Of a stretch of 9,081 nt of DNA, positions 1-5,370 are shown in pieces. The DNA is from Huberarchaeum crystalense [NCBI: Candidatus Huberarchaeum crystalense]. GTDB lineage: Archaea; Huberarchaeota; Huberarchaeia; Huberarchaeales. The position numbers and the translations under genes are program-made. The notes beneath the pieces were generated by a model. It saw only the letters and a program-made list of their open reading frames with translations, was not told the origin of the DNA and did no database searches. Where the stretch lies: positions 6,869 to 15,949 of the forward strand of contig PFUW01000014.1 of the NCBI GenBank assembly GCA_002790315.1. The letters are read 5' to 3'. The first letter of the stretch is position 1, and every line of letters starts with the position of its first letter.

Positions 1-42
1 GTAAATTCTCTAATATGCTTAAACAATTATCTTATTGCAGCC

Positions 43-111
43 ACAACACACTTTTGCCTTTTTCCAAACTTTTATTTGCGCGCAACACATTTTTGCTTCT
101 TTTTTCAAAAC
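43..111. repeat. Imperfect direct repeat upstream of tRNA-Ala
   Basis: Two similar stretches of about 27-31 bases lie at 43-68 and 81-111. Both have the order CAACACA, then TTTTGC, then a T/C-rich run, then CAAA, with a few substitutions and small length differences. No gene covers them. They end about 15 bases before the tRNA, so they could be leftover duplication or flanking regulatory sequence. No clear TATA box is visible between the repeat and the tRNA. The call rests on visual alignment only. Confidence 0.4.
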
Positions 112-125
112 ACCCAAAAAATTAT

Positions 126-197
126 GGGCTGGTAGCACAACGGTAGCGCGTCTGCTTTGCAGGCAGGAGGTTGTGGGTTCAAATCCCACCCAGTCCA
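126..197 (+). tRNA. tRNA-Ala, anticodon UGC
   Basis: A full cloverleaf can be folded. The acceptor arm pairs 126-132 (GGGCTGG) with 190-196 (CCAGTCC), and A197 is the discriminator base. The anticodon stem pairs 151-155 with 163-167 around the loop TTTGCAG, which gives anticodon TGC at 158-160. The T arm is GTGGG-TTCAAAT-CCCAC at 173-189. The G128:T194 pair is the G3:U70 wobble that marks tRNA-Ala for alanyl-tRNA synthetase. The D arm (135-138 with 146-149) has one A-C mismatch. The D loop keeps the GG at 142-143. CCA is not encoded beyond the two C's that belong to the acceptor stem, because T follows A197. There is no intron. The minus-strand reading frame across this gene is a translation artefact. 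Confidence 0.95.
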
Positions 198-266
198 TAA
201 AATAGAAAACAAACAAAATTTGCACACACCACCTGCTCTCTTTATAGATTTTACTTAAAAACTTAC

Positions 267-695
267 TTACAAACCATCTTCACTAATTTTTTTGTGTTTA
301 TGCGTCAAAAGATATATATCTATTATTACAAACACTAAAACAACACAAACAACATATGTCTTGCTCGCAATCTCCACAGAATAAAATACAAAAACACTAA
401 ACAAAATCCAAAAAATTGTGAAAATTCCAATGTTTTTAAGGTTTCGCTTTTTTAATTCCTGCCAAATTCCCATCCCAGACATTCCAAGAAGTATTGCTAA
501 CAATTCAAATGGAGGGGTGAAAACATCAAAAACCCAAGCAAGTAGCAAGATTCCCCACATAGCCACACACGCATAGCAAAAACCGCAATAAAAAACATTA
601 AATCTTGCTTTAATCGGCTGACGTAAGATTGCGAAAATTATAAATAGCAAAACAAAAAACAGCGCAAATATTAAGAAAAATAGGGAATTAAGCAT
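267..695 (-). CDS. Five-helix membrane protein with CxxCxxC motif, paralogue of the neighbour's C-terminal domain
   Basis: This 142-residue protein is almost all membrane helix: about 2-24, 35-59, 63-81, 89-107 and 114-130, with a short Lys-rich tail. Cysteines C37, C40 and C43 form a CGFCYAC motif at the start of helix 2. It aligns with residues about 415-540 of the adjacent 586-residue protein. In residues 69-97 against 475-503, 19 of 29 positions match, including the shared GIFTIFWI stretch, and CYAC aligns with CALC. The gene starts one base after its neighbour's stop (TAA-A-ATG), so translation is probably coupled. The start lies next to one arm of a 14-bp hairpin. A role in membrane thiol-disulfide exchange is inferred from the CxxC and the partner; no activity is established. 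It may act as an extra module or regulator of the fusion protein. Confidence 0.85.
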   Translation of the reverse strand: MLNSLFFLIFALFFVLLFIIFAILRQPIKARFNVFYCGFCYACVAMWGILLLAWVFDVFTPPFELLAILLGMSGMGIWQELKKRNLKNIGIFTIFWILFSVFVFYSVEIASKTYVVCVVLVFVIIDIYLLTHKHKKISEDGL

Positions 696-733
696 TTTAA
701 TCGCAACAATGATCTAACAAATTCCCTATTTTT
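676..733 (-). promoter_or_regulatory. RNA hairpin spanning a stop/start junction
   Basis: Bases 676-689 and 720-733 are perfect 14-bp inverted repeats (AAAAATAGGGAATT on one strand) with a 30-nt spacer. In the minus-strand transcript the loop holds the TAA stop of the 586-residue gene (699-697) and the ATG of the 142-residue gene (695-693). The arms code for the last residues of the first protein and the first residues of the second. It may tune coupling or mark an RNA-processing site. The function is inferred; the repeat itself is seen directly. Confidence 0.6.
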
Positions 734-2457
734 GTTTTTGAAGATTTATTATCTATCTTATTTTTTTCTTTTTTAAGATCTGTTTTTTTCAAAATATTTT
801 TATTTTCAAGGTTTTCTTTTTTTAGTGCGCGCGCTTCTTGATCTTTAAATTGAACAATTCCTATCCCGGCAAAAACCACAATTATTAAAAGCACATAAGC
901 CAAACTTATTTTAGCAAAAAGCGCATAACTAAGTGCAACAATTACAAAAATCCAAAAAATTGTAAAAATACCAAAAAATCTGAAATTCAATTTCTTTAAC
1001 TCATACCAAACTCCAGTGCAAAGCATTCCAAGCAAGCCAGCTAACAAAACAGAAGAAATCTCTACTCCTAACAAAAACAAAACAGATAAAACAAGAATAA
1101 TAATAATCAAAGCAAAACAGAGCGCGCATACCTTTATATATTTTGTAATTGTTTGTCGAGTCAAAACCACAACTACAAAAGCCACAACCAAAAAAAGCGC
1201 AATTAGAAAATACATTTCTTGAACACTGATTTCTCCAAAGAAGGACATAAAAGATATAGGTACAAAAATTGTTTGCTTATATGATATTATATTAATTACA
1301 TCATTTGTTAAAAATACAGCCAAACCTAAAATTACACAGCCTGCAAAATAATGGAACCACCACGAAAATCCACTCTTTGCTGTTGTTAATTTTTCAAGGG
1401 TTGTTTTTCCTAACAAAAACAACAACAAAATCGCGAGCAATGGAAGCACAAAAATAAAATTATACACTACCAAATACAAGAGACCTTGATGCATATCGCT
1501 ACTACTCAATTTTGCTAAAATTCCTAAATAAATTTGGCCTGTACAAGGAAGTTCAAATAAAGAAACAAGACAACCTAAAACAACAGTTGTAAATAATGTT
1601 CCTTTTTTCATCCATTTTTGCAAAAGAGGTTTAAATTTATCTGAAATTACAGACATTGGCTTCCCTTTTTTTGTAAGAATAACAAACACATCTTTAAATT
1701 CTAAAATAGCGGCAATAATAAGAATAAAAATTACTGCTACCCTGAATAAAACTAAATAAGATGAATCAAGGCCGCGCAATAATTGCAAAAGTCCAAGTCC
1801 TGCTGCTAAATAAGCCATATAGATTGAAGATATGTAAATTAAGCCATATATTAATATTTTTCTGGTTGAAAATGTTTTTGATACAGCCAAAAATCCTAAA
1901 AAAATCAGCAAAACACCAATAGCACAAGGATTTATTGAGTCAAATGCAGATGCAAAAATTACAGTTGCCCATGTTAAAGTTTGATCTAAAGTGTGGTTAT
2001 AAGAGAAATTGCATTGCTTTTGATAAGTCAATGGATTAATATTTTCTTGCAAAGCACCAATCAAAATATATTTTAAATTTTTATTAATTTCTTTGTTACC
2101 GACTAACACATTTTTTCCTGCAAAAATAACAGGCACTATTATTTGATCCTCAGAAATACAATAACGTTTTGCAAAATCATAAAGCAAGTCCAAATTGCTT
2201 TGATTATAATAAATATCTAATTCATGCAAAGAAACTCCACAAGTTGAGCAAATTTCTTGCACAATCGGCTTTACTGCTACACAATGCGAACATCCGAGTT
2301 TTGTAAAGAAGTAAATATTAATTATTGTTTGCGATGAATTTATCGAATTATTAATGTTGCTATCTTCTATTGAAGTATATGCATTGGTTGGTTGCGATAC
2401 CAACAGCGCCAGTAAAAAAAAGAGCGCGCAAATAATTACTATTAATTTAGATGTCAT
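697..2457 (-). CDS. Secreted thioredoxin-like domain + CcdA/DsbD-type core + 5-helix CxxC domain fusion
   Basis: The 586-residue protein has three parts. Residues 1-27 form a signal peptide or anchor. Residues about 45-135 are a thioredoxin/glutaredoxin-like domain with a CSHC active site (C56, C59), a second CSTC pair (C70, C73) and the usual Val-Pro turn (P109). Residues about 162-387 are a six-helix CcdA/DsbD-beta core with the signature cysteines in NPC (C178) and ELPC (C305). Residues about 415-537 are five more helices with CALC (C444, C447), homologous to the protein encoded just downstream. The tail (538-586) is Lys-rich and ends in vicinal cysteines C584-C585. CcdA-family proteins carry electrons across the membrane to thiol partners outside. 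The fused thioredoxin domain is probably outside the cell and may be the acceptor. The start codon is supported by the signal peptide. The gene begins 52 bases after the EndA-like stop. Confidence 0.88.
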   Translation of the reverse strand: MTSKLIVIICALFFLLALLVSQPTNAYTSIEDSNINNSINSSQTIINIYFFTKLGCSHCVAVKPIVQEICSTCGVSLHELDIYYNQSNLDLLYDFAKRYCISEDQIIVPVIFAGKNVLVGNKEINKNLKYILIGALQENINPLTYQKQCNFSYNHTLDQTLTWATVIFASAFDSINPCAIGVLLIFLGFLAVSKTFSTRKILIYGLIYISSIYMAYLAAGLGLLQLLRGLDSSYLVLFRVAVIFILIIAAILEFKDVFVILTKKGKPMSVISDKFKPLLQKWMKKGTLFTTVVLGCLVSLFELPCTGQIYLGILAKLSSSDMHQGLLYLVVYNFIFVLPLLAILLLFLLGKTTLEKLTTAKSGFSWWFHYFAGCVILGLAVFLTNDVINIISYKQTIFVPISFMSFFGEISVQEMYFLIALFLVVAFVVVVLTRQTITKYIKVCALCFALIIIILVLSVLFLLGVEISSVLLAGLLGMLCTGVWYELKKLNFRFFGIFTIFWIFVIVALSYALFAKISLAYVLLIIVVFAGIGIVQFKDQEARALKKENLENKNILKKTDLKKEKNKIDNKSSKTKIGNLLDHCCD

Positions 2458-2480
2458 AATTTTTTAATTAAATTTTAATA

Positions 2481-2496
2481 TTGTTAGAAACAACAT
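2481..2496 (-). promoter_or_regulatory. Shared 16-nt leader element (minus-strand copy)
   Basis: On the minus strand this reads ATGTTGTTTCTAACAA, identical to 5329-5344 on the + strand. It can fold as TTGTT-TCT-AACAA. It lies between the EndA-like stop and the thioredoxin-CcdA start, ending 24 bases before that start. TAGTTAG precedes it by a few bases. Whether it is a protein-binding site, an RNA element or a chance match cannot be decided here. Confidence 0.35.
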
Positions 2497-2509
2497 ACCT
2501 CTAACTAAT

Positions 2510-3043
2510 TTATTTTAAATTTGTAAATTGCACGCTTTCAAGAGTTACATCTTCATCTTTGTCAACAATAGCAAGTATTAATTTTATTTTGTTTTTTGCA
2601 GCCAAATCAGTTAGTTTAAAAAGATTCTGCCACTTTAAAGCAGAATTTTCATCTAAAATTCTCACCAAGTATTTCTCTTTTTTTTTATAACAAACCCAAA
2701 TTTTTTGAAGCCTACTAAAGTTAGTAGTGTTGCGGGTCATATTAGCAACTCGCGTCTTGTCAAAATCCACAACATATCCGTCAAGCCGCAATTTTGCATA
2801 AACTGCGCGCTCTATTTTTAAAGTTTTGCTGTTTATTATAATTTTAGTCAAATCAACTATTTTTCCTGCCAAATCAACTACACTAAGACGATTTTTATCT
2901 TGCAAATATTCTGCTTCAACAAGATTTAATTTAAAAAGACCTAATTTATCGCGCTTTCCATAATGCTTTGACAACAATCTTGCTTCATCTTTCTTGTTAG
3001 GAATTGTAACTGCACGACCCTTCAAAATTCCATGAATTTTCAT
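2510..3043 (-). CDS. tRNA-splicing endonuclease (EndA)-fold protein, probably a structural subunit
   Basis: The 177 residues follow the archaeal EndA plan. An N-terminal domain has KHYGK (26-30) and the LVEAEYL segment (41-47), typical of the HYG and LVEA-YL signatures. A region with YAKLRLDGYVV (82-92) matches the family's Y-LR-RGY-V segment. The C-terminal nuclease-fold strands include KYLVRI (124-129) and LAIVDKDEDVT (157-167). Length fits the 170-180 residues of one EndA subunit. From memory of the Methanocaldococcus enzyme, the catalytic His before YLV is replaced (K122 region), and the catalytic Lys before the AIVD strand aligns with I153. A tyrosine (Y119) remains near the expected place, after a shortened loop. 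That pattern suggests a non-catalytic partner in an alpha-beta type enzyme. It starts one base after the stop of the small membrane protein gene. Confidence 0.75.
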   Translation of the reverse strand: MKIHGILKGRAVTIPNKKDEARLLSKHYGKRDKLGLFKLNLVEAEYLQDKNRLSVVDLAGKIVDLTKIIINSKTLKIERAVYAKLRLDGYVVDFDKTRVANMTRNTTNFSRLQKIWVCYKKKEKYLVRILDENSALKWQNLFKLTDLAAKNKIKLILAIVDKDEDVTLESVQFTNLK

Positions 3044-3044
3044 T

Positions 3045-3254
3045 TTAGTTTTTATTATCTACTCTTTTATTCATATAAATAATATCTATTCCAATGATGA
3101 TCAAAAGAATTGGCCAAAGATCTGTTGTATCAAAACCAAAACCCATTTTTCCAAGAATACCTAATTTATCTAATAAAAAAATAACGCCGAGAACAATTAA
3201 TATTACTCCTATCATATATGCGTTGTTTTGTACAGCTTCTTTTTCTCCAACCAT
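3045..3254 (-). CDS. Small two-helix membrane protein, LiaI/LiaF-like (DUF5668 type)
   Basis: The 69-residue protein has a short polar N terminus and two hydrophobic helices, about 13-35 and 43-61. The second begins with LWPILLIIIGI, and the first ends in FLLDKLGIL. A GVIFLLD-type first helix and a WP-L-LIIIG second helix are characteristic of the LiaI-LiaF-like/DUF5668 membrane region found in bacteria and archaea. The function is unknown; in bacteria, related segments occur in envelope-stress proteins. It is the first gene of the minus-strand row and joins the EndA-like gene by TAA-A-ATG. Nothing links its function to tRNA splicing, so the pairing may be positional only. Confidence 0.7.
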   Translation of the reverse strand: MVGEKEAVQNNAYMIGVILIVLGVIFLLDKLGILGKMGFGFDTTDLWPILLIIIGIDIIYMNKRVDNKN

Positions 3255-3261
3255 AATATAT

Positions 3262-3279
3262 TTATTTATATTGTTTTAT
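3262..3279 (-). promoter_or_regulatory. AT-rich promoter region of the small membrane protein row
   Basis: On the minus strand ATAAAACA occupies -25 to -18 from the start codon and AATATAAATAA follows it closely. Either could act as a TATA element for the genes at 3254 down to 267. The region is AT-rich throughout, so the exact box is uncertain. Confidence 0.3.
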
Positions 3280-3340
3280 CTTAAGACAGAGTTTTAAATT
3301 CACATTTTCAAACAAACATTATTTTGCATTTATTTATCAA

Positions 3341-3366
3341 ACTAATACTCTAACACTATTATTAGT
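3341..3366 (-). terminator. Possible hairpin after uL3
   Basis: ACTAATA at 3341-3347 and TATTAGT at 3360-3366 are inverted repeats with a 12-nt loop, placed right after the uL3 stop codon. No T run follows on the transcript, so termination is only a guess; it could instead protect the RNA end. Confidence 0.25.
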
Positions 3367-3368
3367 AT

Positions 3369-4325
3369 TTATATAACAATTTCTTCAATCTTTGGCAAAG
3401 ACATTATTGTTTTTGGCTGTCTGAATGGCATTTGCAAAGCAATTGGTCGCTTTTTTGGTCCCATAACACTTCCTTTTATCAAAATATAATTGCCGTTAGA
3501 ATCAATTTTGCTTTTTCCTTTTAAAATGCTTTGAATCTCACTTCCTTTTGCAATTTTGTAAATATATTTGTTATTTTCTGTTCTTTTTTGGTAGCCCGTT
3601 TGGCCAGGCCATGGCGCGCGCCAATTTGCTCTTGCTGGCCTTGATGAACCAACAGATCCAATTCCTTTGGTTAATTTTCGAGAATTTACTGCAAGATATT
3701 TTACTCCGAATCTTTTTACAGTTCCCTGAAATCCATAGCCCTTTGTGACACCGCTTATATCTACAAAAGTGCCTTCTTTAATAACTTCTGCTACACCTAT
3801 CTCTTTTTGTTCCAAAAAGTCCTTTATTTTTTCTTTAGCAATAGGCACTTCTATTATTTCAGGTGTTTTTTTAAAGGTTGGTTGGGCTATTAAAATGAGA
3901 GTGTAAATAGTTCCTTGTTTTAGATTGTCAATTGTTTTTTGCTTGTTTTTGTTTTGAAGTGTGCTTGTTGTTTTTCTTTTGATGTTTTTTTGCTGGGTCT
4001 TTGTTAAATTTTCTCCAACATTAATTTGGTCAATGCATTTTAGACCATAGAGTGTTTGCTTATAAGAGCGGATGCTAGAGACAGCCATATTTGGAGCTTC
4101 AAGAATTGTTATAGGAACAACTATATCTGTTCCAAATGTAGACTTATTTTTTTGAGTATCAATATATTTTACTTGTGCCATTCCCCACTTATATGCTAAA
4201 AAAGATCCAATAGTACCAACAGATTGTTTTTTATATCTTGCGAGATTGACATTTGGGCACATTTGTTTGGCGCGCACTCTTCTCACAGCTAATGTTCCTC
4301 TTCTTGGGTTGTGTATTTTTGCCAT
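3369..4325 (-). CDS. rpl3: Large subunit ribosomal protein uL3, archaeal type
   Basis: This 318-residue protein is a near full-length archaeal uL3. The N terminus carries the basic HNPRRG...RVRAK segment that starts archaeal uL3. Residues 191-207 hold the SGVTKGYGFQG...RFG core motif, and 238-253 hold PWPGQTGYQKRTENNK, close to the family PGQMG-HQRTE-NK signature. Residues 285-303 (GSVMGP-K-RP...PFRQP) are the typical C-terminal segment. uL3 binds 23S rRNA and reaches toward the peptidyl-transferase centre. The start codon is preceded by GGGGG at -11 to -7. It follows uS7 by 47 bases, and no uL4, uL23 or uL2 follows it, unlike the usual archaeal ribosomal cluster. Its leader folds into a hairpin that includes the start codon. 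Confidence 0.97.
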   Translation of the reverse strand: MAKIHNPRRGTLAVRRVRAKQMCPNVNLARYKKQSVGTIGSFLAYKWGMAQVKYIDTQKNKSTFGTDIVVPITILEAPNMAVSSIRSYKQTLYGLKCIDQINVGENLTKTQQKNIKRKTTSTLQNKNKQKTIDNLKQGTIYTLILIAQPTFKKTPEIIEVPIAKEKIKDFLEQKEIGVAEVIKEGTFVDISGVTKGYGFQGTVKRFGVKYLAVNSRKLTKGIGSVGSSRPARANWRAPWPGQTGYQKRTENNKYIYKIAKGSEIQSILKGKSKIDSNGNYILIKGSVMGPKKRPIALQMPFRQPKTIMSLPKIEEIVI

Positions 4326-4369
4326 TATTTTCCCCCATTAGAAAATAATGTTTTGAAACTTTGTTTCAA
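4323..4369 (-). promoter_or_regulatory. Two hairpins in the uS7-uL3 spacer enclosing the uL3 start
   Basis: CATTATTTTC (4323-4332) and GAAAATAATG (4341-4350) are perfect 10-bp inverted repeats with an 8-nt loop. In the transcript the uL3 AUG is the end of the 3' arm, and the G-rich ribosome-binding site (4336-4332) lies in the loop and first stem base. Just upstream, 4353-4359 and 4363-4369 form a second stem (7 bp, 3-nt loop). Closing the larger stem would hide the start codon, which fits translational control, possibly by uL3 or another ribosomal protein. The control is inferred. Confidence 0.5.
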
Positions 4370-4374
4370 TGCCA

Positions 4375-4968
4375 TTATCTACTTGCAGCTGCCGCTGCCT
4401 CTAATTCTGTTTTTCTTGAAAACGCAAAAGAATCTGTTTTTCTGCTTGCTGCTGCTATTATTTCTTTTACTAAATTGTTGGTTATGTTACTCTTTTTGAA
4501 TGCCTTTTGCTGTGCTCCTTGCACAAACCATCTTAACACCAAATCAATTCTGCGAACAGGGCTTATGTCTACAGGTCTTCCAGCAACAACACTTCCTTTT
4601 TGTACACGAGTTACTTCCTCATAAGGAGATGCTGTTTCAATTGCAGTTATAAGTGTTTGAATTGGGTTTTCATTTGTTTGTTTGTTTGTTTCATAAAAAG
4701 CACCTATCACTATTTTTCTTGCTTTTAATTTTTTTCCAGTATTATGGCCCGAGGAGAGTGTATGCGATTTTCCTCTATGACCAGAAACTGTTAATTTATT
4801 AATAAGTTTTTCGACAACAGACATTTTTGTTTTTTTGAGTTTTTGCCCATGTTCAAGTCCATAAGAATATTCAAGAGCGTGCGGCATAAACACTAAATAC
4901 TTTTTTAAACTTTCATCTCGCACTTTCACATCATCGCAATCCCATTTGCCAAAAAGAAGATAACCCAT
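4375..4968 (-). CDS. rps7: Small subunit ribosomal protein uS7, archaeal type
   Basis: The 197 residues match archaeal uS7 from end to end. FGKWDCDDVKVRD (6-18) is the archaeal N-terminal signature, VVEKLINKL (51-59) the first core helix, NPIQTL (101-106) the conserved NP-Q-L motif, and DISPVRRIDLVLRW (134-147) the second family signature. The chain ends in SR, as archaeal uS7 usually does, here after an Ala-rich run (190-195). uS7 nucleates the 30S head on 16S rRNA. In archaea it normally follows uS12 and precedes elongation factor genes; here it leads directly into uL3. The ATG is 18-25 bases from a TATA-like box, with no Shine-Dalgarno sequence, so the mRNA is probably leaderless. Confidence 0.96.
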   Translation of the reverse strand: MGYLLFGKWDCDDVKVRDESLKKYLVFMPHALEYSYGLEHGQKLKKTKMSVVEKLINKLTVSGHRGKSHTLSSGHNTGKKLKARKIVIGAFYETNKQTNENPIQTLITAIETASPYEEVTRVQKGSVVAGRPVDISPVRRIDLVLRWFVQGAQQKAFKKSNITNNLVKEIIAAASRKTDSFAFSRKTELEAAAAASR

Positions 4969-4985
4969 AAATTATTTGTATTTTA

Positions 4986-4993
4986 TATATAAT
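4986..4993 (-). promoter_or_regulatory. TATA box of the uS7-uL3 operon
   Basis: On the minus strand ATTATATA lies at -25 to -18 from the uS7 start codon, inside the run AATTATATATAAAA. It sits in the 83-base divergent gap shared with the eL24 gene. The spacing equals that of the Cdc48 TATA box. Confidence 0.6.
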
Positions 4994-5051
4994 TGGTTAT
5001 TTTTATTGCTTGTATTAATAATTATACCCACACAAATATTATAAAAATAAT

Positions 5052-5273
5052 ATGAAATGTAGTTATTGTGGAAAGGAAATTAAATCGGGGCACGGTATTA
5101 TTTTCGCAAAAGATACAAAACAGGTGCTTTATTTTTGTTCAAAGAAGTGCAGAATAAATTCGCAATATCGTAAGCCGCAAAAGACAAAATGGACAGAAAA
5201 AGCAAGAGAAATGCGCGAAGAACGCAAACGTTTAATTAAAAAAGTAGATACTGACAATATGAAAAAGGAATAA
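5052..5273 (+). CDS. rpl24e: Large subunit ribosomal protein eL24
   Basis: This 73-residue protein is an archaeal eL24. The zinc-ribbon cysteines are all present: C3 and C6 (CSYC) and C29 and C33 (CSKKC), with the intervening G-GI-F strand and the VLYFCSKKC segment typical of the family. RKPQKTKWT (41-49) is the family's RNA-binding stretch, and the tail is basic and Glu-rich. eL24 sits at the interface of the 50S subunit. It has no Shine-Dalgarno sequence and starts within AT-rich sequence, so it is probably leaderless. It is transcribed away from uS7 across an 83-base gap; a TATA-like stretch lies at about 5018-5026. T-rich sequence follows the stop. Confidence 0.96.
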   Translation: MKCSYCGKEIKSGHGIIFAKDTKQVLYFCSKKCRINSQYRKPQKTKWTEKAREMREERKRLIKKVDTDNMKKE

Positions 5274-5300
5274 TTTGTTTTTGTTTTTTATCCTTTTTTT
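5274..5300 (+). terminator. T-rich terminator after eL24
   Basis: Several T runs follow the eL24 stop within 27 bases, the longest of six or seven T's. Archaeal RNA polymerase often stops at such T tracts without a hairpin. TTGTTTT at 5281-5287 can pair with AAAACAA at 5301-5307, but only weakly. Confidence 0.5.
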
Positions 5301-5328
5301 AAAACAAAAGAGATTATTTCAATAGTTA

Positions 5329-5345
5329 ATGTTGTTTCTAACAAC
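5329..5345 (+). promoter_or_regulatory. Shared 16-nt leader element (plus-strand copy) with hairpin
   Basis: GTTGTT-TCT-AACAAC at 5331-5345 is a perfect 6-bp hairpin. ATGTTGTTTCTAACAA (5329-5344) also occurs on the minus strand at 2496-2481, before another gene. Two copies of AATAGTTA (5321-5328 and 5351-5358) flank it. It lies in the leader of aIF1A, 26 bases before the GTG start. The element also opens a very short frame (5329-5352), probably by chance. Confidence 0.35.
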
Positions 5346-5370
5346 AGAATAATAGTTAGTATGTTTTGTT

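Noticed and set aside
43-111. Possible cysteine-rich mini-protein (CC...CC spacing) on the minus strand
   Set aside because: The pattern follows from the imperfect DNA repeat, and its only start lies in or beyond the antisense of the tRNA.
19-225. Minus-strand 68-codon frame with a DWVGFEPTTS segment
   Set aside because: This segment is the known artefact of translating a tRNA gene on the wrong strand; the frame covers the tRNA-Ala gene.
1016-1222. Plus-strand frame inside the redox fusion gene
   Set aside because: Composition is Lys/Thr-rich as expected from the reverse of hydrophobic codons; it has no motif and lies fully within a real gene.
3094-3297. Plus-strand frame opposite the small membrane protein
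   Set aside because: It is antisense to a better supported gene, with no family features.
3548-4624. Plus-strand frames opposite uL3 and uS7
   Set aside because: Both ribosomal genes are certain on the other strand; these frames have no motif or start signal.
5329-5352. Tiny leader peptide frames starting in the shared 16-nt element (also 2496-2464 on the minus strand)
   Set aside because: The common residues follow from the DNA identity alone and the rest differs. Ribosome-binding signals are badly spaced, so they are not listed as genes.
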